From Boswellia sacra (lineage: Eukaryota > Streptophyta > Magnoliopsida > Sapindales > Burseraceae), in assembly GCA_013180625.2 (NCBI GenBank), contig SNVD02013746.1:558001-622000 (forward strand): 64,000 nucleotides of DNA, read 5' to 3'. The notes under the pieces were generated by a model, which searched no databases, had not been told where the DNA came from, and saw only the letters and a program-made list of their open reading frames with translations. The position numbers were made by a program, and so were the translations under genes. This document shows positions 9,469-21,546 of this stretch, piece after piece; position 1 is the stretch's first letter, and each line of letters starts with the position of its first letter.

Positions 9469-10409
9469 TTTATACCTTTTTTGTTCTTTAAACGCTATAC
9501 ATAATTTATTAAAAATTTGCGTCAGAGAACTCATCTAGTAAACCTTCAAGCCTAACATTTAAAAGTCTTGTATTATTATATAACTCCGGAGCATTTAAGA
9601 GTCTTGTATTATTATATAACTCTGGAGTTATAACTATTAACAACATCAACATTTGTGATATTATTGCATTGTCAAATAAAATTAACAACATACTAAACAT
9701 ATAGCTTTTTTATTGCTTCTAGTAGATAAAATAATTGTCAATACATGATAGAAATGTGACATGTAGGTTCAATGGTTTTAGTCTTGTAGCAATAGTATAG
9801 CATAAAATTGTTTGGAACTATTAACAACATTAACATTTTCCAATATATGCTCACTCGTTGCAAACTTTTTTTTTTCCTGGAATAAATTGTTGATGGGTGG
9901 TGGGGATTGTGTTAGCGCATCGGTAAGATCCTGAATGGCCCATCTCCTCCTAATCTGTTGACTGAACCCAACACTAATATCTTTCCCATTTATGGGCTCT
10001 TCTCTCTGGGCAATTCTGAGAGCCTAATCTGCACCAAGTCATCATTTGGGTGAGGGGGGCTTACAAGGCCACAAAATTATAACCCAAAATGGTCTGAGCT
10101 ATGCGCAACGTGGGTATGGCACGATTATTCTGGTATATGTTCTCAAATTACTGAGTAAATGCATCCTTTATCATCTACTTGTGATCTTAACATATTAGAC
10201 ATCGAAGATCTATTTACAGAGTACATAAACATCAACTGGGTTAATAGGCTATATATTTGATGAACTAAATTTCAGTTAAATCTCTTGATGGAAAGCATAT
10301 GCATGCACGAATCAATATCTCATAGTTTCAAGTCCCTACAAAGTATTTCAGGAATCAGATATCTCTTATACAAAGTATTAAGTGCTTTATACAAGTCATA
10401 TCTCTTAAA
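9469..10409. other. Intergenic, no gene seen
   Basis: AT-rich flanking DNA of the gypsy insertion. A 36-bp tandem pair at 9556-9627 shares CATTTAA-AGTCTTGTATTATTATATAACT. The stretch 9890-10080 is less AT-rich but shows no coding frame or RNA gene that I recognise. Confidence 0.5.
9556..9627. repeat. 36-bp tandem pair
   Basis: Copies 9556-9591 and 9592-9627 are nearly identical (TCTTGTATTATTATATAACT in both). No coding context. Confidence 0.75.
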
Positions 10410-11640
10410 AACACATAGGAATGCTTTAATTTGACATGATCAATAGCCGTAAGTCAATCTGAACATTCAATACAAAATTCAAACCTAGCTAACCTCATTT
10501 CAAAAGCAAATGGCACTTAATTGCTAACCACATGGACACAACAAACAAGCAATTATGGAACACAATCAAGGGTCATATGTTATATTCACTCAAATATACA
10601 AAGATGATATACTCGACATAGACATTAATTCATTTCTAAGTGCGCACAATTAGAGAAGCAAAGTCTAATCAACTTACTGAAAAATCAAACTTACAAAAGT
10701 TGAAGTGACTTCTAATCACTTACCCAACTTCGAATTGCTCTTTATTTGGTGGAGATTTCTCCCTCATTCACGGAGTCGTATTCGCCAGAATCTTTTTTCT
10801 CTTTGACAATAATGTGGTGGGACAATATGCATGATAACATATTTTCTTAATTATTTAATATTTTCAAACACAATCTTTGAGGTCTCTCCGATGATGAAAT
10901 TGCAGACCTTTTGACCTAAATCTAAGCCACAACCTATAGCCTTAAATAAAAGAGTAGTTCTAGGCATTCATCCAACTCAAATAATCAAATTTATACAAAT
11001 TGAATGTGACATAAATTTTTTGGACGTATGGATAAAAATGACAAAAAAAATTAAAGAATTTTTAGTAAATAAAGTGAAACTCACTTGTTTAGTAATTTTT
11101 GTGTCAGATCAAGTGTATGAATTTGATTGTATAAGTTATTTGTATATATAGAGTAATTCTAAATAAAATGGCCTTGGGTCGATTCTCTCATTATTCATAC
11201 TTATTAGAAGCTTTTATTTGAAAATATATTCATTGTTTTCACTTATCATGCAAAGGATTCTAGGGCTAGTCTTCAAATTGAGTCAATTACTCCTGGTACC
11301 CCCGTGAATGATTGACAGGATTCCAAGAAAGATCATTTCTATTGACATTATATTTATAAATTTTTTATATATACTTATAATTTGACGTGATTTTATATGT
11401 GTTGTCATGTTAATTATCTATCTATTATCTTTACATGTCAAGAATTTTTTTTTCCTTAAAAAGTTTGTATACGTTTCTAATGTACCCTTTGCCAATAAAA
11501 GTTGTTTTCCTAAACATAAATCAATCAAAGATTTTCACAACATTTTCATGTTGTTTTCTGCTTATTCACAACATGTTCAAATTAAATACTTATATTTTGA
11601 AAGAAACTTAACATTAAAAAACAAATTAATTAACACCAAA
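10410..11640 (+). repeat. Diverged duplicated segment, copy A
   Basis: This segment aligns along most of its length, with indels, to 13710-14710. Shared words in the same order include ACATGATCAATAGCC, AAGTCAATCTGA, TCCCTCATTCACGGAGTCG, GTGGTGGGACA, TTCAAATTGAGTCAATTAC and AAAAGTTGTTTTCCT. It leads directly into the relic PME promoter at 11590-12131, so it is probably distal upstream DNA of an old tandem gene copy. No coding frame is present. Confidence 0.75.
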
Positions 11641-12131
11641 AGCAAAAGAACTCTTATCCACTACGAACTAATGCAAGCCAACCGTGTAATGGATCAATTG
11701 TAGGTGATCACTTGGTCTTCCATGTGTAAGTTGTTTTCCTAACATTAAAAAGTAATATAAAAAATTAAAATCGACTATTGACAAGGACAACAAATCCCGT
11801 AGCATGTTATTGGAGCTTAATTTTAAACTCTAAGAGGGTATTCAAAAGTCAAAATCAACCATAAACCTTACCCTAATTAATGATCAGATTTCCAACTTAA
11901 TTATAAGGATCCGGAAGATTACCTTTTCACGTAAGCACCACGCATAGCCCCATCGCATTTTGGAAAAAACACTAGCGTGTCCAAAAACTCTTGAAAACGC
12001 CAACCAACATATTTAGTAGCAAGTACCAAGTTGTGGCCTATATAAGAGCCCTTCTCTGGATTGCACCTTTTGATCATCATTTAATTGAACATTCACTTCT
12101 GCAAAACGTTATAGCAATCGATCGAGAAGAA
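11590..12131 (+). pseudogene. PME promoter/5' leader relic without coding region
   Basis: This stretch matches 35480-36015, the promoter and leader of the intact pectinesterase gene. Matching words include ATGCAAGCCAACCG, GTAATGGATCAAT, TTTTCACGTAAGCA, CTAGCGTGTCCAAAAA, CAAGTTGTGGCCTATATAAG, CACCTTTTGATCATCATTTAA and GATCGAGAAGAAGTTGA. The TATA box is kept (TATATAAG at about 12039-12046). Similarity stops within about 10 bases of where the ATG would be and gives way to a CG/CA repeat, so no PME coding sequence follows. It is best read as a dead tandem copy of the gene. An ATG at 12276 in slightly GC-richer DNA opens only a short frame, ending in TAG after about 14 codons. Confidence 0.75.
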
Positions 12132-13709
12132 GTTGAATTGTCTACACGTGCGCGCGCGCACACACACATAGATATATATTTATATTTATATTTATATATC
12201 AACAAAGCAAGTTGATTCCACCACTTTCCTCCACCCAATCCCTCGTCGTTACTCCTCCGTTGTCCGTTCAGTGAAATGACTGCGGAAAGTAACAACAAGG
12301 GAAAGAGTGGGAGGCAGTAGGGATCCTGAAATTGAAAGAGAGGAGGACTACCCATAATAGAAGGGTAAGACTCCCATTCAAATATATATATATATATAGA
12401 ATTTGCATACTATCATGAATACAAACAAATCAAGAGATAACTATATAACCTCCACAATTATCTAAATTTAATCTCATTAAAGTATTTTTATTTTAGTTTT
12501 TTTTAAGGAATATTATCTATATATATATAGAATTATCCAATAATTCTAATTTATGTTATAATCACAATCAAATCCTTCTATTTAGTTTATTATCTCATGT
12601 GGGTTTTAATCGCATTCTTTTTATGGTCTGGAAGGATTTTGAATCATTTAAAAATAAAATCCTAGGAAAATGAGTGGTAAAGTAAAGAAACCGTACTGAA
12701 AATCATACGAAGGTGCTAATTATTAATTTAAGTAATTGAAACTTTAGCATATAAACTAAAGCTCTTCGATTCACTTCCAAGAGATTTCAAATCACTCAAA
12801 TAAAGTACTCTAAACATTGCCTTTCCCAAAAGTTCCGAGTTCTATCATTTTAATTTAAAGTGATTTATTTAATTCTTGGAAACTGTTTTCATACCAAAAA
12901 TTCCATGAACCTCAAACTGGGAGTCCCTAAAATATAGACTTCTAAAGCCCTGCTATGTTCCAAAACCGAGGAGTACTTATGCATGGTAATACCATCACCT
13001 AAATAGAAGCCAAAGATACAAAGAATGAGAGAACAAAAGGCCACAAAAACCTTCAAGACCTTAATTCCTTAAGATTAACCATTCATGTTCTTATCTGAGA
13101 TGGATCATCTGGTACTTTAACAGCGTGCTACGATGCCATAAAAAAAATAACAATAACTTTTTTTTATTCTCAATTAATTAATTTTTTCTAATTCACTCGC
13201 TCTCATTTCTTTTGAAAAGGATTAATAAATCTCGGCCCAGCCCAACCACCCTCCTCTTCTACCGTTTTATATTATAGGTGTTTTTCAAAACAATTATAAG
13301 ACTCAATAGTTTGTCTAGTTTCCTTGATTCTAGTTTTCATGTTTAATTATATATATCAATTTTTTGAGAAAAAATCAAATATATATATTTATATATAATT
13401 TTTTTTCACTTTTCAGAAAAGCCTTACCTGGGATTTTTGCTTGTAAGTTCATGTCCAAAATCTCCGATTACAAGTTGATAATATACGTCACGAGACTCAC
13501 GCATGCACCCTGATAATAAATGCTACATATTGAATAAATATTAAATAAAAATGAACTCACTCAAATAAAATTTTTCTAATATCCAAACTTGATTTGCAAT
13601 AATATATAAGTAAATTAACATTAGATCTTCCAAAATTCTCAAAAAGGCCATACTATGGACGTGTACAGAGAATATCTGTTCACTCATGTGATATCTTAAT
13701 TAGACAAAT
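12132..13709. other. Intergenic, AT-rich, no gene seen
   Basis: It begins with a (CG)n/(CA)n microsatellite (about 12149-12168) and a TTTATA-type repeat, then a short GC-richer patch at 12210-12310. A run of AT repeats occurs near 12381-12400. No recognisable coding frame. Homology to the PME gene does not resume here. Confidence 0.5.
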
Positions 13710-14710
13710 TAGTTGGGATGCTTTTATTTCACATGATCAATAGCCATAAGTCAATCTGACATTCAAAAAAATTCAACCTAAACTCATTTGAAAAGTAAAT
13801 GGCACCTGCTATAATATTTACCACATGTACATAATACAAGAAGTGAAACCCAATCAAGGGAATATATATATATATATATATACAAAGAAGACTCAACATA
13901 GATTCTTACGTCGAGGTACATTTCAAGCAACAAAGTCTAATCAACCAACAGCAAAATCAAACTTATAAAAGTTAAATTAATTTCTACTCAGTTAACCATG
14001 CATGTTCGAATTGCTATTTCTGAGTGGAGATTTTTCCCTCATTCACGGAGTCGAATTCGGTAGATCTTTTTTTTTTCTTTGATAATAGTGTGGTGGGACA
14101 GCCATGCATATGCAACGGGACAGCTTTTCTGCCCTAACAAACATGATAATGAAAACATGTTTTCTTATTTTTAAAACATAACCTTTGAGGCCTCTTCGAT
14201 GATCAAATTGCTTCCCTTTTTGAGGCTAAATCTTAGCCACGACCAATAGCCTTAAAAGTTAAAAGAAACAAACCTTTAAATTCTCTCTTTGTTCATACTT
14301 ATCACAAGCTTTTATTTGAAAATTTATTATGTTATCTTATCTTGTCCATGCAAATGCTAGCTTTTCCAGGGTCAGTCTTCAAATTGAGTCAATTACGCCA
14401 GGTAGCTCGTGAACGTTTGACAGGTTTTGTCCAAGAAACGATCATTTGGGCATTAATTATTTGAGGTGATATATGTGATTGTCATGTTATTTAATTTTTT
14501 TATTTAATAATTAATTTTGACTATCAATTAATTACTTGTCTATAATATTTATGCGTCACGCGAGTTCGTATAAAAGAATTTAATGACAAGCTAGCAGGTT
14601 TCTCATGTACTCTTTGACGATAAAAGTTGTTTTCCTTTGAGCTTCAAACTAACTACTAGGTAGCAAAAACGTATTCAAAGATTTCCACAACATATTGATG
14701 AAGTTTGTGG
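13710..14710 (+). repeat. Diverged duplicated segment, copy B
   Basis: This is the paralogous copy of 10410-11640, in the same orientation and roughly 3.3 kb away, separated by substitutions and indels (for instance an (AT)n expansion at 13862-13881). After about 14710 the similarity fades, and the promoter part seen at 11590-12131 is not found here. Confidence 0.75.
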
Positions 14711-15297
14711 TTCAGGTTTTGGAGAATCTGCCTTACACCTTAAGCACAAGCAAGCACGTTATAATTCCTTTGCTTTATACCCATGCATATATAAATATAA
14801 ATTTCAAGATTTAATCTGAAACCAGTTCCTGTGCATATGCAAAACATTTAATCAATGAACTCAAAACACCTTTTCACGAACTTTATCTAAAATAAGCTAA
14901 ACATGTTTATTTTTCATAAAACGTTCGGAATCATTCATTAACTACACCCTATTAAATACTTCTTCTATACATAATGATTCGGAATTTGGGAATTGGATTA
15001 AAAATCTAGTAAACATATATATACGTGCAAATGTTTTCTTTTTCTTTTCGTTCTAACTCATTTAATCTAAATGTCACAAAGAAAATTACATTACTTTGAA
15101 TCATAAAATTTTGAAAAACAAATAACGGGTAACACTTATTAAAACCTCTAAAATTATATAAATTTCTTTGAAATTTATATATTTATTGATTTTTACAAAA
15201 TTTTCAAAAGAATTTATGTTATTTGAAGTAATTTACACAATCTTTAAGGTGTTAATATATCTAGAACATATGTGAAGACTATCCAATAATAATATTA
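14711..15297. other. Intergenic, AT-rich, nothing recognised
   Basis: No coding frame, RNA gene or clear repeat seen between the duplicated segment and the hAT-type MITE. Confidence 0.5.
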
Positions 15298-15305
15298 TTT
15301 AATAG

Positions 15306-15818
15306 TAGGGGTGGCAATTTTTGACACGACCCGTGAACACGACACGAACACGACACGAATACGTTACACGATTAATAAATGGGTCGGGTTAGTGTTGAAG
15401 GTGTTCAACACGCCAACCCGTTTAATGACACGAATAGTTAAATATATTTTGTACATTCTTAATATGTAAATTCATTCAATGATATAAATTATTACCTACT
15501 TACAATATATATATTATAAAATTGAAATTTTTATACTATAAAATAAATTAATTTATAAAATAATAAATTATGATGATTTTAATAATATTTTATACTAACA
15601 ATGGTTTATATTCTAAAAATAATTTTAATTGATTTAAATATAGATAATATAATATATTATGTATAACTAAGTTAAATAATTAAGTAAATTATGCGAATTA
15701 AATATGACACGATTACGACACGTGGGTAACACGTTTAATAATTGGGCGGGTTTGGATTTCATGTTTTGACACGAATAATTAAATGGGTCGATACGACACG
15801 ACACGATTGCCACCCCTA
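15306..15818. mobile_element. hAT-type MITE
   Basis: The 513-bp element is bounded by the inverted repeat TAGGGGTGGCAAT, with an exact 8-bp target duplication TTTAATAG (15298-15305 and 15819-15826), the size made by hAT transposases. Subterminal regions on both sides carry many copies of the CACGACACGA and GGGTCG words, arranged in inverted orientation. The centre is AT-rich. There is no transposase, so it is non-autonomous. Confidence 0.9.
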
Positions 15819-15826
15819 TTTAATAG

Positions 15827-17414
15827 GAGACAAGAATGATGAGTAGGAGGGTGGGGAGTTCAAATTCGCCTTGGTTTAGAATGTGCAATTTTGCCCGACT
15901 CCACGAAGAGAAAGGGAGAGAAAAGTGAGAATGTCACGAGTGCACAATACGATGAATGGGATGGGACCCTCTTGATTTGTTAAGCATACAGCATGTCTAG
16001 CACGCTTCGCAATCAGGATGGTGGGCAAGTAAACAAAGCTCTCAAAGGCTGCTCAACTCCCCATCTAAACCGCCCAACAAATGGAAATGAAAATGATAGC
16101 CAGGTACAGGCTCCATTTCCTAACTCTACTGCCCCATTATGGGTTTGGCTGGCACATTAACAATGTCCAAACATTGCATCACCCCACTTTTCGCAGTGGA
16201 CCATGCCATTCTTTCCTTCTCGATCTCTGCTCTCACTTTTAAATTTAGGGAGTTTTATAATTTTCTCTCTAAGATTTATTCAAATTCCAATTTTCTTTTT
16301 TAGTCATGCAACTGAATTTGATTAATTATTATCACTTAATATTTTGAAATTGATGGATGGTTATCATTTAGTGTACAAAACGTTAAATTATAATAAAGTA
16401 ATGTTTTGTTTATATTTTGAAAAGATAAACGTGTATAGTAGTTTTAAGGAATGGAGGTAGGTAAACATTTTTTAATAGAGAAATGAAGGGGTTGGGCCCG
16501 ACAAGTAGTGATGAGAAACTGTAATTACAGCCGTCGATTAAAGTGTAATGTGCCCAATAGTTGACCTGACGCACATAATACCCAGCCGCAATCTCAAAAG
16601 CCACGCATCTAGGCGGTCGTCCCGTGGCTTTGTTTTCTCACTTCATCCGCTATTTTCTATTTAATATAATATTAGTTAAAGCAAATATTTTAATAATACG
16701 ACAGAAATTACTTTGCTTATCCCTTTCTTTTTTAATTTTAGTTCGAATCCTCTCCAGATTTTAGGATTTAACAATATAAAATATTTATAATATTGAATAA
16801 TTACAAATTGTTCTTTTTTTATTTTGTAAGTTTGAAGTCTTAAGATAAATAGTTAGATGAGATAACACACAAGCAGTTATACACAACGTAACGAACAAGA
16901 AAATAAAATATTTTTACTGTGGTTCAGCTATACCCAACTTACATCTATAGACAATTAAATTACAATTTACTAAATTGTTCATATTATAAACTATTTAGAT
17001 TTATAGCAGTAGAGACACTCTCTCACTCGCTTAACTTTTTTTATTACCTACACCGTTTTACCAAAAACTTCAATCTTAATAAACCAACTTCCAAACTTGC
17101 TGCACTCTACTACCCAAAAATTCAAGTTCCACTTGATTGTTATACAACTTTCTCAGGTGAATACTCAAGCGCTCTTGAACATTCATAAATTTTTCATGAA
17201 CATAAAATAATGAGGCAAGCTAACAAAGATAAACTCCAACAAAGTTATCTGCACTTTATCTATCACGACTATCTTAATTACACGCAGTTAAGAAAAATAC
17301 TACGCTCGAATTCTTATTACCAACTTATGTAAGCACTCATCTCCCAAGCCTTACAGATCTATAACTATAATAAACTCATGAAAATGAAAACTATAACACA
17401 AGCTTAATAAAGAC
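15827..17414. other. Intergenic, no gene seen
   Basis: A moderately less AT-rich stretch at 15840-16250 and another at 16480-16640 show no sustained coding frame. A 64-codon minus-strand stretch at 16410-16604 and an 89-codon plus-strand stretch at 16919-17188 lack any recognisable motif. Confidence 0.45.
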
Positions 17415-17417
17415 TAA

Positions 17418-17591
17418 GGCTTTGTTCGTTTACATTTTTAAAATTCTGATTTTTGAAAACGCACATTTTATAATGCATCTAAATCAATATCAACCACATA
17501 TCATTTTTAAAATTCAAAAAAATTTAAACCAGCAACACATTCTTTTAAAATTTTGAAAATAAAAACTCAAAAAACACAAACAAACATAACC
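17418..17591. mobile_element. Tourist-like (PIF/Harbinger) MITE
   Basis: The 174-bp element has imperfect terminal inverted repeats (left GGCTTTGTTCGTTT, right complement GGTTATGTTTGTTT) that extend into a foldable AT-rich body. It is flanked by TAA at 17415-17417 and 17592-17594, the 3-bp duplication typical of PIF/Harbinger elements. Confidence 0.6.
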
Positions 17592-17594
17592 TAA

Positions 17595-19027
17595 ACAACT
17601 CTCAACATGGAAACATAACAACTTGCATCCATTGGACAATAATAAAAACTTCTTTATATATAGTGCACGTCCAGCAAATCCTTATTGCATGAGGATTTTC
17701 CAAAATCTTTCGAGATCTTTTTGAAACCTGCATGCAAAAATAGCAAGGAAAATAAACTCAGTCTGGGATATTCAATGATAGAATAGAATAAAGATTTTTC
17801 CGAAAGCATCAGGAGATATTAAACAAATCGTATTTGAGTAAGAAAATATCTTGTGAAAATTTGGACAATAAAAACTGTTGCCTGATGAGTTGAGTCTTTC
17901 TTGATTGAGTAGTAAAATAAGAAACAGTTAAAACAGGACAATAATTATAATTGAACGATTTGTTTTTCTCCAAAAACTGCATGAAACAAACACTAAGGAA
18001 AATATACTCAATATACGATCATTCAATAACAACACTGTCTAAGCCATTAAGAGTCATTAAAAGCAGATCTTGTTGAGTAAATATATTTCCTATCAAGATC
18101 AAGAAAATATTTATTGTTTTTCGAATCACTAGTATCCTTCCTAACTCAAGTAGTAAAATTGCAAAACAATCGAAATAGGAAAATAAATATTCAGCTTTCT
18201 TGTTTTTTTTTCAAAATTGCCAACATAGCAATGAAATGTGGCATTACCATTCATGAACGTAACAGATTTCTCTTATTTTAAAATATAAATACGAAACCTA
18301 ATTAATAATTGTAGTTCATCAGGTTACTCATAATATTTTTTTTTCTAAATTCAATTTTTAAAGTTTAATAACTTATAGAAATTAGAATGCTTTGTCACGA
18401 TTTCATATGCTGAATGAAATTTTAAAACAATTGTTTGCATAGCATTGTGGTGTTGATCATCATAAATTTTAAGATTAATGTTATTGGTATAATTAAAATC
18501 ATTTAAAACATTGAATGTGTCTTATGGATATAAATACTAAGTGGTTAAAAGCAAAAGTCGATACAAATAAAGAAATAAATCAAAGTTTGCATTTTAATGT
18601 TGGAATTCATGTTTTGTTTTTTCTCGTTAATAAATTTTTTTAATTGAATAAAACATTATTGAATTAAAAATTATTATAAATCAAAATACATGTCTTATTT
18701 TAAACTTTTTTTACCATTAATTTTTTTGTTTATAGCACAGTGATCACTGTGATAGTTGTTAATATTTTATTGAAACTTCAAGGAGTTTAACAAACATATA
18801 TTTTTCTATATTTAACTATTATTATTAAAATAGTGTAGAGTATCATACAAGTCTCCAAGACTTCCAAAACCCCCGAATGCCCCAGAGACACAATATGAAT
18901 GGCAATTATGTCATTTAACTTAATTATTTGAGGGGTACACCTGTCAATTCAGTCCCAGACTCGAGACTACTTAAACCTCCACAGAACTCGCCACTCTCCA
19001 ACCAGAACCAGAAAAGAAGAAGGAGCC
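17595..19027. other. Intergenic and upstream region of the PMEI gene
   Basis: AT-rich, with no coding frame until 19028. I see no classical TATA box in the last 100 bases; a weak TACTTAAA lies near 18967-18974. The promoter is therefore not resolved. Confidence 0.4.
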
Positions 19028-19681
19028 ATGAAAGCTTCATGCCCTCTCATTCTCTTCTCAATCTTCATATCGACTTTCCTCCTTCATCTCCACCCAACAT
19101 CCGCCGTCAATGCCTGCCCCACCCCCACCTCACAACCCACAACCCAACCATCCACCAACAGCCTAGAATTCATCCGCTCCAGCTGCAACACCACTCTTTA
19201 CCCCGACATCTGCTATACCTCCCTAGCCGGCTACTCCAGCACCGTCCAGAAAAACCCCGGACAGCTCGCTCGCGTCGCCATCGGCGTAACCTTATCAAAA
19301 GCCAAGCACTTGGCTGCCCACGTCGCCAACCTCACCCGCCAAGCCGACTACGGAGTCGACCCCCGCGCAGCCGCCGCCCTCCACGACTGCTTCTCAAACT
19401 TCGGTGACGCGGTGGACGAGATCCACGGCTCCCTCAAACAGATGCGCCAGCTCGGTGCCGCCGGTACCTCGAAGGAGAGCCTTCGGTTCCAAATGAGTAA
19501 TGTCCAGACGTGGATGAGCTCTGCCTTGACCGACGAAGAGACATGCACTGACGGGTTCGAGGATGTCTCCGACGGGCCGTTGAAGGCGGACGTGTGTGAG
19601 AGGACCTTGTACGTGAAGAAGTTGACGAGCAATGCGCTTGCTTTGGTTAATCGTTTCGTTGAGAAGGTCATGAACGGCTAA
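19028..19681 (+). CDS. Pectin methylesterase inhibitor (PMEI-domain protein)
   Basis: This intronless 217-residue secreted protein of the PMEI/invertase-inhibitor family (PF04043) probably acts in the cell wall, binding pectin methylesterases and so controlling pectin de-esterification. Residues 1-26 form a signal peptide (hydrophobic LILFSIFISTFLLHL, cleavage near TSA|VNA). A Pro/Thr-rich linker follows, then the inhibitor domain from about residue 46. The hallmark cysteines are Cys53 and Cys62 (RSSCNTTLYPDIC), Cys121 (ALHDCF) and Cys173 (EETCTDGF); Cys190 is extra. The length is normal for the family. The start at 19028 gives the intact signal peptide; an overlapping frame at 18928-19407 is a by-product of high GC. 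The coding DNA is much richer in GC than its flanks. A PMEI is more likely than an invertase inhibitor (21-kDa-protein type sequence), but the target enzyme cannot be fixed from sequence. The pectinesterase on the same strand, 16 kb away, is one possible partner class. Confidence 0.93.
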   Translation: MKASCPLILFSIFISTFLLHLHPTSAVNACPTPTSQPTTQPSTNSLEFIRSSCNTTLYPDICYTSLAGYSSTVQKNPGQLARVAIGVTLSKAKHLAAHVANLTRQADYGVDPRAAAALHDCFSNFGDAVDEIHGSLKQMRQLGAAGTSKESLRFQMSNVQTWMSSALTDEETCTDGFEDVSDGPLKADVCERTLYVKKLTSNALALVNRFVEKVMNG

Positions 19682-19993
19682 TGATGATGGTGGGTGGTTC
19701 TGAGCCGTTGGATTTTGATGATCAAGTAGATAGGTTTAGTTGTATGATACTATGATTATTATACATAAATATTATTAGGAACAGTTGTTTATGGTTGAGT
19801 TGAGTCGAGTCGAGGGTCCAGTGAGTTCGCGTCAACTACTTTTGTTTATGTACATGTGAAGCTGTTCTCGTTTGGGTTTTGTTTGGTTAATTTTGGGTTA
19901 GGAACAGAGTTTACTGTGTTAAACTCTGAGTTAGTTTTTGACTTATAAATATTACTCAAATTAATTGTTTGTTTATGGCGTTAATTTTACTTG

Positions 19994-19999
19994 AATAAA
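19994..19999 (+). terminator. Candidate polyadenylation signal of the PMEI gene
   Basis: AATAAA lies 313 bases after the stop codon, just before a (TC)13 run. Plant signals are loose and earlier sites are possible, so this is tentative. Confidence 0.35.
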
Positions 20000-20000
20000 T

Positions 20001-20026
20001 TCTCTCTCTCTCTCTCTCTCTCTCCA
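20001..20026. repeat. (TC)13 microsatellite
   Basis: An uninterrupted TC dinucleotide run in the presumed 3' flank of the PMEI gene. Confidence 0.95.
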
Positions 20027-21503
20027 TGCTCTGATTAACCCCATGATTACCATGTTTGCAATTGACATAATGTTATGATGACTCAACATGCATAGCCCCT
20101 TGATCCCGAGGGACCCACTGCAACCAGAAATTATAAGAATTGGTTGGTAGTTTTGATTAATTAGACGGTTACGATTTGGTTTGATTTACATGGTGATTCT
20201 TATGCATGCTATTGCTATGCTTTCACATTTCATTCAATTATGATGTTTTCTTTCCCTTTTTCTTAAAAATCATTACATACAAAAAAGGCTGAAATTTTCA
20301 TTGTTATAAGAAGGTCATGTGATTGCTTTAAACAAGCTTTATTGCTAATGATGATTATTTATTTGGTTAATCTCTCAACATTAAAGTTAACGATATAATA
20401 TATGTCATCATGTGTTGAGTCTAGCTAGCAATAGTTAACCTACTTTTGACTAAGTAATATTCCATTAATGAGCTAGCTTAAACTAATAATGTTTTAAGTA
20501 ACGATTTTTCTTTTTTAATGGAATTGTTAGAGAACTCCAAATTCGATCGATATGCGAATGTTTGGAGATAAATCTTACGACCATACACTTATCTTTTTAA
20601 AAAATTGTTAGTTTAATCTATTTTTATATTTCTTCTTTGTGTGTGTGTATATTTGACTTTATAAGTTTTATTTATTTTTATGAAAAACTACATGTAATTT
20701 AAACCTCTTTAAATGCATGATCCCAGGTCCATATTGTAAAAAGTAGATAACAAATACAAATACGTACACATAATGATTAAATATACCTATAAGACAAAAG
20801 TGTACCTACTTGGTAAAATGCCAATTTAACACGAATTCAAACCTAGATTATATTACTTTTAAGCATAAAAAACAATACTTTAGCATATTCTCTATTGTTT
20901 ATATTATTTAATAGCCCCTTTAGTAGAAAGAAAATATCATATATATGTAGTGGAGACTATATGGAGATAATTAAAACCATTGTCTCGTTATTAAAAATTT
21001 AAGCAAGAATGCAAGGAGATTCACACTTTAGGAAATTAAGATCACCATGTTGTGAATATATATATATATAGTCTAAGATAAGTACTATTAAATATGCTTG
21101 GGTGGCTTGTGTGTTGTAATGCCCTTATTTTCAATGTTTAAGTTACAAATTAATGGAGATAGCTAGCCTGTATGCTAATTAAAATAAGGATTACCTTTTG
21201 TAGAGATGGATTATAAAAACAGAGCTTTAGAGCATCAAATTTTGGCACATTGTTGGGGTTTAATTTGTTTTCCAGTTTCGCCAAAGTAGCCAGCTAGTTA
21301 ATACATTTGCGTCGAATTATATATTCTTTAAACCTGACCACAAGTCATTCAGAGTTGTTCTATGTATATTCAATAGGCTTCAACAAAACGAACCATATCG
21401 GTAATGGGCTCGTCGACTTAATCAAGAGAATAAACGAATAATAATATGCTCTAATTGGCTTTAAAAAATTAGATTTCATGATACAAATTATTCCCACCAA
21501 GAG

Positions 21504-21508
<5 letters not shown>

Positions 21509-21542
<34 letters not shown>
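21509..21542. repeat. (TA)17 microsatellite
   Basis: A pure TA dinucleotide run in intergenic DNA. Confidence 0.9.

Positions 21543-21546
<4 letters not shown>

Noticed and set aside
16741..16752. B-box-like GTTCGAATCCTC
   Set aside because: No matching A-box or acceptor stem upstream; an isolated match in AT-rich DNA.
18928..19407. 159-codon open frame overlapping the PMEI gene
   Set aside because: A shadow frame of the GC-rich PMEI coding sequence; Arg/Pro/His-rich, with no domain.
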